A stretch of DNA of 17,975 bases from Candidatus Omnitrophota bacterium (GTDB lineage: Bacteria > Omnitrophota > Gorgyraeia > Gygaellales > Profunditerraquicolaceae), in the NCBI GenBank assembly GCA_030691865.1, contig JAUYDL010000022.1, positions 1 through 17,975 of the forward strand, given 5' to 3'. The notes under the pieces were generated by a model that saw nothing but the letters and a program-made list of their open reading frames with translations, was not told the DNA's origin and did not search any database. Made by a program: the position numbers and the translations under genes. Shown in pieces: positions 5,739 to 13,520 of this stretch. How positions within the stretch are numbered: the first letter of the stretch is position 1; every line of letters begins with the position of its first letter.

Positions 5739-6688
5739 GGAGTTTCTTATTTTACTTAAGTGTATTTTTATTTTTTATTGGCCTGCCTTTTATTCTTTCT
5801 TTTGCTTTAGGATATAAATTCAATACCCATACTTTAAAATTTGTAAAGACCGGGTTAATTTTTGTCAAGACTCAGCCCGCGGGTGCCAAAATTTATCTTA
5901 ACGGTAAACTTATTGCTGAAAGGAGCCCCGCCAGTATGCAGGAGCTGCTTCCCGGAGCTTATAAAGTTACCTTGGAATTAGCGCAACATTATCCTTGGAA
6001 GGGCCAGGTGGAAGTCGAGGCAGGTAAGGTCAGCCGGGTAGATAAAGTTATTCTTTTCCCTGTGCGGCCTAATCTGCAGCAGTTAAACCAGGAAAAATTT
6101 TCTTCTTTTCGCATTGATACTGAAAAAAAGGTGGTTTATTATCTGGATCAAGAAAAAAAAGTTGTCTATCGGTCGAATTTAGACGCGAACAACTTTGAAG
6201 ATATCGCCAGCCTCCCGGATAAGTTTTCCCAGGTTAACGGCTGGGAGGTTTCTTTGGACAAAAGAAAGCTGTTTATTTTTAATCATCATCAAATTAGTGT
6301 AATTTTTTTTGATACCCAGATTGATTATGAATATTCTGCCACTGCGGTGTTTCTGGATTACCCGCAGGAGAAAATCATTGATGTTTTCTGGCATTCGGAT
6401 AGCTATCATTTAGTGGTATTGACTGATAAACATGTTCAGGTAATTGAATCTCGTCTGGGGGCCTTGCCGATTAATCTGGTAGAATTAAATAAGGGAGGGT
6501 CGGCTGCTTTTTACGATACAAAAGAAGACGCGCTTTATTTTAGCGATAGTCAAAGAAGCCCCGATGGCAGTTTTTATAATAATCTGTATAAATTGGAATT
6601 AAGCGCCAACCTTTATTTATTAGAAAGATTGATCGCCCAGCCTTTTGGGGCAGTTAAGCCGGCACCAAAGGAGTGGCCCGATGAATAA
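5717..6688 (+). CDS. PEGA-domain membrane-anchored protein
   Basis: This is a 323-aa protein with one N-terminal membrane helix (about residues 8-32) and a large outer part. Residues 47-113 form a PEGA domain, a small beta fold with the pattern FVKTQPAGAKIYLNGKLI, LLPGAYKV and VEVEAGK, often found in surface-layer or envelope proteins. Residues 118-300 are beta-rich with short repeats (VVYYLDQEKKVVYRSNL, KLFIFNHHQISVIFFD, HLVVLTDKHVQVIES) that look like blades of a WD40/propeller-type fold; this is inferred from pattern only. AGAAGGA before ATG 5717 serves as Shine-Dalgarno. It overlaps the MGMT gene by 22 nt and the glycosyltransferase by 8 nt. The function is unknown; an envelope or surface-polysaccharide role linked to the downstream glycosyltransferase is a guess. 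Confidence 0.75.
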   Translation: MYAFQKIRSFLFYLSVFLFFIGLPFILSFALGYKFNTHTLKFVKTGLIFVKTQPAGAKIYLNGKLIAERSPASMQELLPGAYKVTLELAQHYPWKGQVEVEAGKVSRVDKVILFPVRPNLQQLNQEKFSSFRIDTEKKVVYYLDQEKKVVYRSNLDANNFEDIASLPDKFSQVNGWEVSLDKRKLFIFNHHQISVIFFDTQIDYEYSATAVFLDYPQEKIIDVFWHSDSYHLVVLTDKHVQVIESRLGALPINLVELNKGGSAAFYDTKEDALYFSDSQRSPDGSFYNNLYKLELSANLYLLERLIAQPFGAVKPAPKEWPDE

Positions 6689-8174
6689 GGCATTATTTTT
6701 AAAGCGCATTCTTGAAATTATACCGGGAGGATTATCCTGGAGTATAATTGTTTTATTAATCTTATTGTCTTTTTTACATCCGGTATCCAGCGCGATTATC
6801 ATCATTTCCTTTGATTTTTATTGGATTATCCGTACGGTGTATTTAACCACTCTTCTGGTGATGGCTCATTCGCGGCTTTTTCGCCAGAGGAATGAGGATT
6901 GGTTGGCTCGCTGCCTAAGTTTGTCTTCGGATTTGGGTTTCTCAGAACTGTATCAGGTAGTGATATTTCCGGTTTACAATGAGGGCCTGGAAGTTTTGCG
7001 CCCATCACTGGCTGCCTTGAGTGGGAGTCATTATCCTCAAGAGAAGATCATTGCCGTTATGGCTTTTGAAGAAAGGAATATCTACGCGCATGATAATGCT
7101 TTAATTTTAGAGGAAGAATTCAGCGGGAGGTTTGGCACGTATCTGTCAACATTTCATCCCGATGGCTTGCCCGGGGAAAGCCGGACTAAGGGTGCTAATG
7201 CTACTTGGTCAGCAAAAGCGGTCAGGAAATTTCTAGATACCCGAGGAATTGCTTATGAGCAGGTAGTAATTTCTTGTTTCGACGCGGATACTTGTGTGGA
7301 TAAGGAATATTTTGGTTGTTTAAGTTATCATTTTCTGACCTCTGAGAAGAGGCATCAGGCAAGTTATCAGCCGATGCCGGTTTATAATAATAATATCTGG
7401 CAGGCGCCCTCTTTTGCCAGGCTAGTTGAGATTAGCAGTTCATTTTGTCAGATGATCGAAAGTATGCGTTTGGAGAAGTTTGTTACCTTCTCCAGCCATA
7501 GTATGAGTTTTAAGACTTTAGTCCAAATAGATTACTGGCCGACCAATATGATCTCGGATGATTCGGTGATTTATTGGAAAGGTTATTTGTATTATAACGG
7601 AGATTATCGCGTGATTCCGTTATATGTCACGGTTTCTCTGGATGTGGCTTATTCCAGCAATATCTGGCGGACCATGGTTGTACAGTATAAACAGAAAAGA
7701 AGGTGGGCCTGGGGGGTGGAGAATTTTCCTTTTGTGGTGAATGGTTTTATTAAGAATAAGAATATTTCCCTGTTTAATAAATTAAGAAGATCCTTTCATC
7801 TCCTGGAGAGCCATGTTACCTGGGCGGTCTGGGCAGTAATCCTGGTAGTGATTGGGCCGCTGCCCATACTTTTCGGGGGGACGTTTTTTAGCCAGATGGC
7901 TATTGCTTATAACCTGCCAAAAATTACCGGCTTATTGTTCAAGTTTACCCTATTGACTAGTTTGACCTGGATTTTTTTAAGCTGGACAATTTTACCTCCC
8001 CGGCCTAAGGGGATCAGTTGGTTTAAAAATGTAATTTTAATTTTGGAATGGATTTTTGTGCCATTCATAATATTGATTATTGGTTCGGCTCCGGCAATCG
8101 ATGCCCAAACTCGGCTGATGCTTGCTAAATACATGGAATTTAATCCTACGTTAAAAGGTAATAAAGTGTTATAA
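6681..8174 (+). CDS. Membrane glycosyltransferase, family 2 type
   Basis: This is a 497-aa inner-membrane protein. I choose ATG 6681 because AAAGGAG lies about 8 nt upstream and the N-terminal helix follows; an in-frame ATG at 6645 would add 12 polar residues. Two N-terminal membrane segments (about 17-62) precede a cytoplasmic GT-A domain (about 92-360). This carries FPVYNEG, the metal-binding Asp201-Ala-Asp203, the acidic SDD (292-294) and the Q338-x-x-RW motif (QKRRW). This set is typical of processive family 2 enzymes such as cellulose or hyaluronan synthases. C-terminal membrane segments lie at about 378-400, 415-436 and 448-470. It probably extends a polysaccharide or glycolipid from a nucleotide sugar; donor and product cannot be told. 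It overlaps the PEGA gene by 8 nt and is the last of the five-gene run. Confidence 0.85.
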   Translation: MNKALFLKRILEIIPGGLSWSIIVLLILLSFLHPVSSAIIIISFDFYWIIRTVYLTTLLVMAHSRLFRQRNEDWLARCLSLSSDLGFSELYQVVIFPVYNEGLEVLRPSLAALSGSHYPQEKIIAVMAFEERNIYAHDNALILEEEFSGRFGTYLSTFHPDGLPGESRTKGANATWSAKAVRKFLDTRGIAYEQVVISCFDADTCVDKEYFGCLSYHFLTSEKRHQASYQPMPVYNNNIWQAPSFARLVEISSSFCQMIESMRLEKFVTFSSHSMSFKTLVQIDYWPTNMISDDSVIYWKGYLYYNGDYRVIPLYVTVSLDVAYSSNIWRTMVVQYKQKRRWAWGVENFPFVVNGFIKNKNISLFNKLRRSFHLLESHVTWAVWAVILVVIGPLPILFGGTFFSQMAIAYNLPKITGLLFKFTLLTSLTWIFLSWTILPPRPKGISWFKNVILILEWIFVPFIILIIGSAPAIDAQTRLMLAKYMEFNPTLKGNKVL

Positions 8175-8175
8175 T
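8167..8175 (+). promoter_or_regulatory. Extended -10 promoter candidate for the PilT-like gene
   Basis: TGTTATAAT is a perfect extended -10 box (TGnTATAAT) overlapping the glycosyltransferase stop codon. No good -35 box is seen. A start near 8182 would give a leader of about 45 nt containing the 8194-8211 hairpin. Confidence 0.45.
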
Positions 8176-8193
8176 TAATAAAACATTTAAAAG

Positions 8194-8211
8194 TGCCGGG
8201 GTTGCCCGGCA
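8194..8211. other. Hairpin in the leader of the PilT-like gene
   Basis: A perfect 7-bp GC-rich stem (TGCCGGG / CCCGGCA) with a GTTG loop lies just before the Shine-Dalgarno (GGAGG, 8216-8220). On the + strand no U-tract follows, so it is a poor terminator for the upstream operon. It may protect or modulate the downstream message. Confidence 0.6.
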
Positions 8212-8226
8212 TCTTGGAGGAAAAAT

Positions 8227-9300
8227 ATGGATATTAAAAAATTAATGCATGAGATGGTGGCTAGGGATGCTTCGGATCTTTTTTTCCGGTCCGGGGGTAT
8301 ACCCCGCTTACGCATTGACGGCAAGGTCGTCCTTATGGATACCAGGATTTTAAGCATAGAGGATGTGATGTTTGCCATGGAACAGCTGGCTAATACTAAA
8401 CAGTGTGAGATCTTTAGAAATAATCTGGATGTTGATTTTGCCGTATACCTGCCAGAATTTAACCGGCGTTTCCGGGTGAGTATATTTACGCAAAGAAATT
8501 GGCCTTCTATTGTTATCCGCAACGTCCGCAATAGTATCTCTTCTTTTGAGGAGTTAAATCTTCCCGCGGAAATATTAAAAAAACTATCGCTGGAAACCCG
8601 GGGCCTGGTACTTTTAACCGGAAGTATGGGGAGCGGAAAATCCACGACCATCGCCAGTATGGTAGAGTACATAAATAATAATTCCCAGAAACATATTTTA
8701 ACAGTTGAGGAACCGATTGAATTTACCTTTGAGGATAAACAGTCAATTATCAATCAACGGGAGTTGGGGATCGATGTGTCCACTTATTCGGTGGCGCTGC
8801 GCGCTTTTACCTTGCAGAGTCCGGATGTCATGTTTATTGGTAATATTCGTGATTATGACACTGTTTCTAGCGCCATGGCGGCTGCGGAAACAGGGGTTTT
8901 AGTTTTAAGTACTTTGCATACGATCAATGCTTCGCAGACCGTGGAAAGGTTAATTAATCTTTTTCCTCCGCATCAACATCAAGAGGTAAGGAACCAGCTG
9001 GCCACATTGTTAAAAGGAGTAATTTCTTTACGCCTGGTGCCGTCTAAGAATGGTCCGGGCCGGGTTCCGGCTTATGAAGTAATGCTCCTGACCTCTACGA
9101 TCAGTCGTTTAATCCGTGAAGGAAAAATTTGGGAAATCCCGCAGTTTATTGATGATGGAGCGGTATTCGGTATGCAATCATTTAATCAGTCTTTGGTTAA
9201 GTTAGTGCAGGAGGATAAGGTAACTTTAGAGGATGCGGCGCTAGTTGCAGACAACCGCGAGGAATTTATGTTGGTTTATAGAGGGATCAAGAAAACATAG
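8227..9300 (+). CDS. PilT/PilU-type pilus retraction ATPase
   Basis: This 357-aa protein is a full-length cytoplasmic AAA-like ATPase of the PilT group, which powers type IV pilus retraction. Residues 1-105 are the N-terminal PAS-like domain (ASDLFFRSGGIPRLRIDGKV). The ATPase domain shows Walker A GSMGSGKST (132-140, Lys138), an Asp-box-like TVEEPIEF (159-166), His box STLHT (His231) and an AIRNLIRE-like motif STISRLIREGK (290-300), which in PilT is needed for retraction. Unusually, the Walker B region reads DVMFIGNIRD (200-209), with Asn206 where PilT proteins have a catalytic Glu (GEMRD). The preceding arginine/Asp motif is also changed (AFTLQSPD). It may be a weak or accessory ATPase, as PilU is to PilT. 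A strong Shine-Dalgarno (GGAGG) precedes the ATG. No other pilus genes are in the window. Confidence 0.88.
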   Translation: MDIKKLMHEMVARDASDLFFRSGGIPRLRIDGKVVLMDTRILSIEDVMFAMEQLANTKQCEIFRNNLDVDFAVYLPEFNRRFRVSIFTQRNWPSIVIRNVRNSISSFEELNLPAEILKKLSLETRGLVLLTGSMGSGKSTTIASMVEYINNNSQKHILTVEEPIEFTFEDKQSIINQRELGIDVSTYSVALRAFTLQSPDVMFIGNIRDYDTVSSAMAAAETGVLVLSTLHTINASQTVERLINLFPPHQHQEVRNQLATLLKGVISLRLVPSKNGPGRVPAYEVMLLTSTISRLIREGKIWEIPQFIDDGAVFGMQSFNQSLVKLVQEDKVTLEDAALVADNREEFMLVYRGIKKT

Positions 9301-9337
9301 GCTTAAAACCAGGGGACGGTTCTGTTTTTCTATATTC
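9301..9337. repeat. Half copy of the GGGACGGTTCT repeat
   Basis: GGGGACGGTTCT at 9312-9323 matches the left arm of the palindromic family at 18-79 and 13458-13509, but no complementary right arm follows. It directly abuts the leader of prfB, so the pilT-prfB gap is built almost wholly of repeat-like sequence. Confidence 0.7.
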
Positions 9338-9417
9338 AAATAATCTTCCCCCCACGCGGGAGCTCGGGGTCATTTTTCCCCTAGCGCCGGAGGCTGGGGA
9401 AAAAAGAGGAGATCATC
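9338..9417 (+). promoter_or_regulatory. Structured 5' leader of prfB, nearly identical to the rpsT leader
   Basis: From AAATAAT (9338-9344) to the Shine-Dalgarno GAGGAG (9405-9410), this matches the rpsT leader (2606 down to 2532 on the - strand) with only a few substitutions and one 1-nt indel. The main hairpin is kept: TTTTTCCCC, one bulged base (T here, A in rpsT), AGC, loop GCCGGAG, GCT, GGGGAAAAA. The bulge is one of the few variable positions, as expected for an unpaired base. The outer stem has one mismatch here. No convincing promoter was found upstream. Confidence 0.75.
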
Positions 9418-10516
9418 ATGATCGAAGAGATTAAAGCTAAACTGGTTGAGATTGGCGTAAGGATGGAGAACCTAAGAGGTTATCTTTGACGTTGCACATA
9501 AAAGGCAAAAGATCGATGCTTTAAACGGCCAGATGTCGGGCGAAGGTTTCTGGAATAATACAGAACGCTCTACTGGAGCCGTCAAGGAATTAAAGAATCT
9601 TAAAGCGACGGTTGAGCCTTGGGAGTTAGCCTATAAAAAATACCAGGAGATGGCTGAGCTTATCCCTTTGCTTAAAGAGGGTGATCAAGATTTGGTTTTA
9701 GATTTAACGCGTAATGCCACAAGCCTTATCGGGATAATTGATAAGTTGGAATTTCAGGTGCTTCTGGGTGGACCGTTTGATAAGAATAGCACAATCTTAA
9801 GTATTAATGCCGGAGCCGGTGGTACGGAATCTTGTGATTGGGCAGGGATGCTTTCCAGGATGTATAGCCGTTTTGCAGAAAGCCATGGCTACAGCGTAAA
9901 AACAATTGATATCCTTCCCGGAGAAGAAGCGGGGATTAAAAATGTTACTCTGCTAATCGAGGGGCCCTATGCCTTCGGCTATTTAAAGGCAGAACGGGGG
10001 GTGCATCGATTAGTACGGATCTCGCCTTTTGATGCTAATAAGCGCCGGCATACTTCTTTTGCTTCGGTGGATGTGATCCCGGAGATAGAAGAAGAATTAG
10101 ATCTAAAAATCCGGGAGAGCGATCTGCGTGTAGATGTTTTCCGTGCCAAGGGCGCAGGTGGCCAAAGCGTTAACACTACGGACTCAGCGGTAAGGATTAC
10201 CCATCTACCCAGCGGAATTGTTGCGCAATGCCAGAATGAGCGTTCGCAATATCAAAATAAGCAAATGGCTTTAAAGATACTTAAGGCGCGTATTTATGAA
10301 GCAGGGCAGGCTAAAAAAGAAGAAGAATTAAGGCAGCAGGATTCAGATAAGAAGAAGATTGAGTGGGGCAGCCAGATCCGTTCTTATGTTTTACATCCCT
10401 ATAATTTAGTGAAGGATCACCGCACAGATTTTGAAACCGGGGATAGCCAAAAGGTTTTAGACGGTGGCCTGGATGATTTTATCGAGGCTTTTCTTAAATT
10501 CAGCGCGAATAAGTAA
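9418..10516 (+). CDS. prfB: Peptide chain release factor 2, with programmed +1 frameshift
   Basis: RF2 ends translation at UGA and UAA. The first 23 codons (from ATG 9418, MIEEIKAKLVEIGVRMENLRGYL) end at an in-frame TGA (9487-9489). Skipping T9487 continues in the +1 frame as DVAHKRQKIDALNGQMSGEGFW through to the stop at 10516, giving 365 aa, the normal RF2 length. The stop-recognition tripeptide SPF (202-204) and catalytic GGQ (247-249) are both present. Annotating only the long downstream frame (from ATG 9533) would lose the N-terminal domain. The Shine-Dalgarno GAGGAG lies at 9405-9410, and the start codon sits in a 13-bp palindrome (9411-9423). secA follows after 8 nt. Expression is expected to be autoregulated: low RF2 slows UGA decoding and raises frameshifting. 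Confidence 0.96.
9475..9490 (+). other. Programmed +1 ribosomal frameshift site of prfB
   Basis: The sequence AGAGGTTATCTTTGAC contains the classic elements: an internal Shine-Dalgarno-like AGAGG, the slippery CTT codon, and an in-frame TGA followed by C, a context that favours slow termination. The widely conserved form is AGGGGGTATCTTTGAC, so here the internal Shine-Dalgarno is slightly weaker. Confidence 0.96.
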
Positions 10517-10524
10517 AGGAAGAT

Positions 10525-13446
10525 ATGCTGGGGTTAATTAAAAAAATTATTCTTAACAATAAGCAAGCGGTGATCAGGAAAAAATTTCCTAAGTTAAATA
10601 TCACCTTGCATGCTGAGATGCCCAGTCCTTCTATGGGTAAGATGGTGGAAGCAGCGCGGTTGGTTGATTTGGTGAATTCTTTTGAAAGCCAGATAAGCGC
10701 CTTAAGCGATAGCCAGCTTGCCGCTAAGACAGATGAGTTTAGGGAGCATTTAAAAGATAAATCTGAAAAGTTTAACCAGGAATTTGAAGAGTTGCAGCAG
10801 GCGATGCTTAACGTGGCGATGCCTGAAGAAAAGGAGAAGCTAAAAGAAAAGTTAAAAATCAGCCGCAACAGAATTTTTGCGGAAATATTACCTGAGGCTT
10901 TTGCTGTGGTCAGGGAGGCATCCCGGCGGACAATAGGTTTAAGGCATTTTGATGTGCAGATTATCGGGGGTATTATTTTACATGAGGGCCGGATCGCGGA
11001 GATGTCTACAGGGGAAGGAAAGACCCTGGTTGCCACATTAGCAGCTTATCTTAATGCTTTATTGGGTAAGGGCGTACATATTGTTACGGTTAATGACTAT
11101 TTGGCCCGGCGCGACCGGGAGTGGATGGGGCCGATCTATGAATTTCTAGGTTTATCCGTAGGCACTATCCAGCATGATATGTCCGACGTCGAAAGAAAAA
11201 TTGCTTATGCCTGCGATATAACTTATGGCACCAACAATGAGTTTGGTTTTGATCATCTGCGCGATAATATGAAATATTCTATTGCCGATCTGGTGCAGAG
11301 GCCTTTTTATTACGCGATTGTGGATGAAGTAGATTCCATATTAATTGATGAAGCGCGTACCCCCCTGATTATCTCAGGCCCGGCGGAAGAATCCACAGAA
11401 AAATATTATACCGCTAAGAAAATAGTCGAGCAATTAGATGGGCGCCGGGTTACGGAGCGTGATGAGATTGACGCAAAATATAAAGGGATAGATTTAGGCA
11501 AAGGTTTTGATTATGTAGCGGATGAGAAGGCCCAAACCGTAGCCTTGACCGAAGCCGGGGAGATCAAGGCCTCTGGACTTTGGGGCGTGGATACCTTACA
11601 TGCCCTAGAGACAATCGAATACCGGCATCATACTATTCAGGCTTTACGGGCAAAAGAGTTTTTCCAGCGCGATGTGGATTATGTGATTAAGGATGGAGAG
11701 GTAATTATCGTAGATGAATTTACGGGCCGGCTGATGCCGGGCAGGCGTTGGTCAGACGGCCTGCATCAGGCTGTCGAGTCTAATGAGGGCTTGAAAATTG
11801 AGCGGGAAAATCAGACTTTAGCCACGATTACCTTTCAGAATTATTTCCGGATGTATGAAAAATTAGCGGGGATGACCGGCACGGCCTTTACTGAAGCTAA
11901 TGAATTTAAAAGTATCTATCAGCTGGATGTAGTGGTTTTACCGACCAATCAGCCTTTAGTGCGCAAGAATTATCCGGACCGTATTTATAAAACGGAAGAA
12001 GAAAAATTTACTGCCGTAGTCGAAGAGATTACAGAATTAAGTAATTTAGGCAAACCCGTATTGGTGGGGACAATTACTATTGATAAATCTGAAAGGCTTT
12101 CTGAGATGCTTAAACGCCGGGGGATTAAGCATCAGGTGTTAAATGCTAAATATCATGAAATGGAGGCCCAAATTATTGCCCAGGCAGGCAGCTATAAAGG
12201 CGTAACCATTGCTACGAATATGGCCGGCCGCGGCACAGACATACTTTTGGGAGGGAACCCTGAGTTTGTAGCCAAAAATGTAGCTAAACAAAAATTAAAC
12301 CCCAAAGACCCGAATTACCTTACTGAATATAAAAAGATTCTTGATCATTATAAATCCGTGGCAGTCGTTGAGCATAATAAGGTAGTAGAATTAGGGGGCT
12401 TGCATGTTTTAGGCACCGAGCGCCATGAAGCCAGGCGTATTGATAATCAGTTGCGCGGTCGAAGCGGCCGCCAGGGGGACCCCGGAAGTTCACGTTTTTA
12501 TGTATCTTTGAAGGATGACCTGATGCGTTTGTTTGGTTCCGACAGGATCATTGGGTTAATGGAAAAGCTGGGCTTGGAAGAAGGCCAGGTTATTGAGCAT
12601 CCCTGGGTTAGCGGCTCGATTGAGATTGCTCAGCGACGGGTGGAGCAGCATAACTTTGAGATTAGAAAGCAACTCTTAGAGTATGATAACGTAATGAATA
12701 AACAGAGAGAAATCATCTATGGCCAGCGCCGCCAGATTCTGGAAGGGTTCTCTTTACGAGAAAATATCATTGAAATTATCTCTAAACTGGTCCAAGATTA
12801 TTTAAAAATTTATAAGCAGCCTGATTCTTTAGAACTCGATAGCGCAGGTTTAATTAGTTTTATGGATTTAAATTTTGGCTTGCAATTAGATGCGCAAACA
12901 TTTAATAATCAGAACGCCCAGGAGGCCAAGGAAAAATTAACTCAGGAGCTGTTGGTTACTTATGAAAATAAAGAGAAATTAATTGGCCAGGAGTTATTGC
13001 GGAATTTAGAGCGGATGGTTTTCCTACAGATCATCGATAGCAAATGGAAAGATCATCTTTATGCCATGGATAGTTTACGTGAAGGTATTGGCCTGCGTGC
13101 CTATGGCCAAAGGGATCCTTTAATTGAATATAAGCATGAGGCTTTTGGGATGTTCAGTCAGATGATTAGTGCTATCGAAGAAGATGCTGTACAGACTATT
13201 TATAAATTAGAGCCGGTTAAAACGGAAAGGTTCCAGGGGGTTTTTAGCTCCCTACCTAAGGAGCTAAGCCACCCGGAGTTAGCTAATTTCCCGGTTTCTG
13301 CTGCGCAAGAAGGCTCTGCGCAATCAGGGGTTAGCCCCCAGAAGCAAGCAGTTAAACCCCTGCCAGCACATCAGCCGAAGGTGGGCCGTAATGACCCCTG
13401 TCCTTGCCACTCGGGGAAAAAATATAAAAAGTGTTGCGGAAAATGA
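10525..13446 (+). CDS. secA: Preprotein translocase ATPase SecA
   Basis: SecA is the motor that pushes unfolded secretory proteins through SecYEG. It is 973 aa, at the long end of the family. Visible elements are Walker A MSTGEGKT (160-167, Lys166), the DEVDS Walker B (Asp267), the preprotein-binding and second ATPase regions (TNMAGRGTDI, GLHVLGTERHEARRIDNQLRGRSGRQGDPG), the helical scaffold (EIRKQLLEYDNVMNKQR) and a C-terminal zinc motif NDPCPCHSGKKYKKCCGK with Cys959, 961, 970 and 971, which binds SecB and ribosomes in other bacteria. Residues about 80-125 hold an extra charged coiled-coil-like insertion (EFEELQQAMLNVAMPEEKEKLKEKL). AAGGAAG precedes the ATG, 8 nt after prfB, so the two are one operon. 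A large palindrome after the stop may end transcription. Confidence 0.98.
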   Translation: MLGLIKKIILNNKQAVIRKKFPKLNITLHAEMPSPSMGKMVEAARLVDLVNSFESQISALSDSQLAAKTDEFREHLKDKSEKFNQEFEELQQAMLNVAMPEEKEKLKEKLKISRNRIFAEILPEAFAVVREASRRTIGLRHFDVQIIGGIILHEGRIAEMSTGEGKTLVATLAAYLNALLGKGVHIVTVNDYLARRDREWMGPIYEFLGLSVGTIQHDMSDVERKIAYACDITYGTNNEFGFDHLRDNMKYSIADLVQRPFYYAIVDEVDSILIDEARTPLIISGPAEESTEKYYTAKKIVEQLDGRRVTERDEIDAKYKGIDLGKGFDYVADEKAQTVALTEAGEIKASGLWGVDTLHALETIEYRHHTIQALRAKEFFQRDVDYVIKDGEVIIVDEFTGRLMPGRRWSDGLHQAVESNEGLKIERENQTLATITFQNYFRMYEKLAGMTGTAFTEANEFKSIYQLDVVVLPTNQPLVRKNYPDRIYKTEEEKFTAVVEEITELSNLGKPVLVGTITIDKSERLSEMLKRRGIKHQVLNAKYHEMEAQIIAQAGSYKGVTIATNMAGRGTDILLGGNPEFVAKNVAKQKLNPKDPNYLTEYKKILDHYKSVAVVEHNKVVELGGLHVLGTERHEARRIDNQLRGRSGRQGDPGSSRFYVSLKDDLMRLFGSDRIIGLMEKLGLEEGQVIEHPWVSGSIEIAQRRVEQHNFEIRKQLLEYDNVMNKQREIIYGQRRQILEGFSLRENIIEIISKLVQDYLKIYKQPDSLELDSAGLISFMDLNFGLQLDAQTFNNQNAQEAKEKLTQELLVTYENKEKLIGQELLRNLERMVFLQIIDSKWKDHLYAMDSLREGIGLRAYGQRDPLIEYKHEAFGMFSQMISAIEEDAVQTIYKLEPVKTERFQGVFSSLPKELSHPELANFPVSAAQEGSAQSGVSPQKQAVKPLPAHQPKVGRNDPCPCHSGKKYKKCCGK

Positions 13447-13457
13447 GCGTTGGAATG

Positions 13458-13517
13458 AAAGGGGACGGTTCTCTTCTTCATAAAACCGCCTAAGAGAACC
13501 GTCCCCTTTGTTTTTAA
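13458..13517 (+). repeat. GGGACGGTTCT palindrome after secA, possible terminator
   Basis: A perfect 18-bp inverted repeat has arms at 13458-13475 and 13492-13509 with a 16-nt loop, and is followed by GTTTTT. It is the same element as the one at 27-70 in inverted orientation: over the 44-nt core 37 positions agree and the length is identical, including the loop sequence GCGGTTTTAT. Position 12 of the stem pair is A-T in one copy and C-G in the other, a compensatory change. The run TTTGTTTTT makes it a plausible intrinsic terminator of prfB-secA. Since lnt starts only 11 nt after the stem, lnt may depend on read-through. Confidence 0.8.
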
Positions 13518-13520
13518 GCG

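Noticed and set aside
6645..6680. Upstream in-frame ATG for the glycosyltransferase
   Set aside because: It lies inside the PEGA gene without a Shine-Dalgarno; ATG 6681 has AAAGGAG at a good distance.
8194..8211. Terminator of the murJ-to-glycosyltransferase run
   Set aside because: No U-tract follows the stem on the + strand; the T-rich side is upstream, which would suit a - strand gene that does not exist here.
8187..8753. Open frame of 188 codons on the - strand
   Set aside because: It lies antisense to the PilT-like gene, which has strong family motifs; the antisense product shows no recognisable domain.
10500..11036. Open frame of 178 codons on the - strand
   Set aside because: It is antisense to the start of secA, and its Ser/Leu/Ile-rich product is what an antisense frame of helical, Lys/Glu-rich coding sequence gives.
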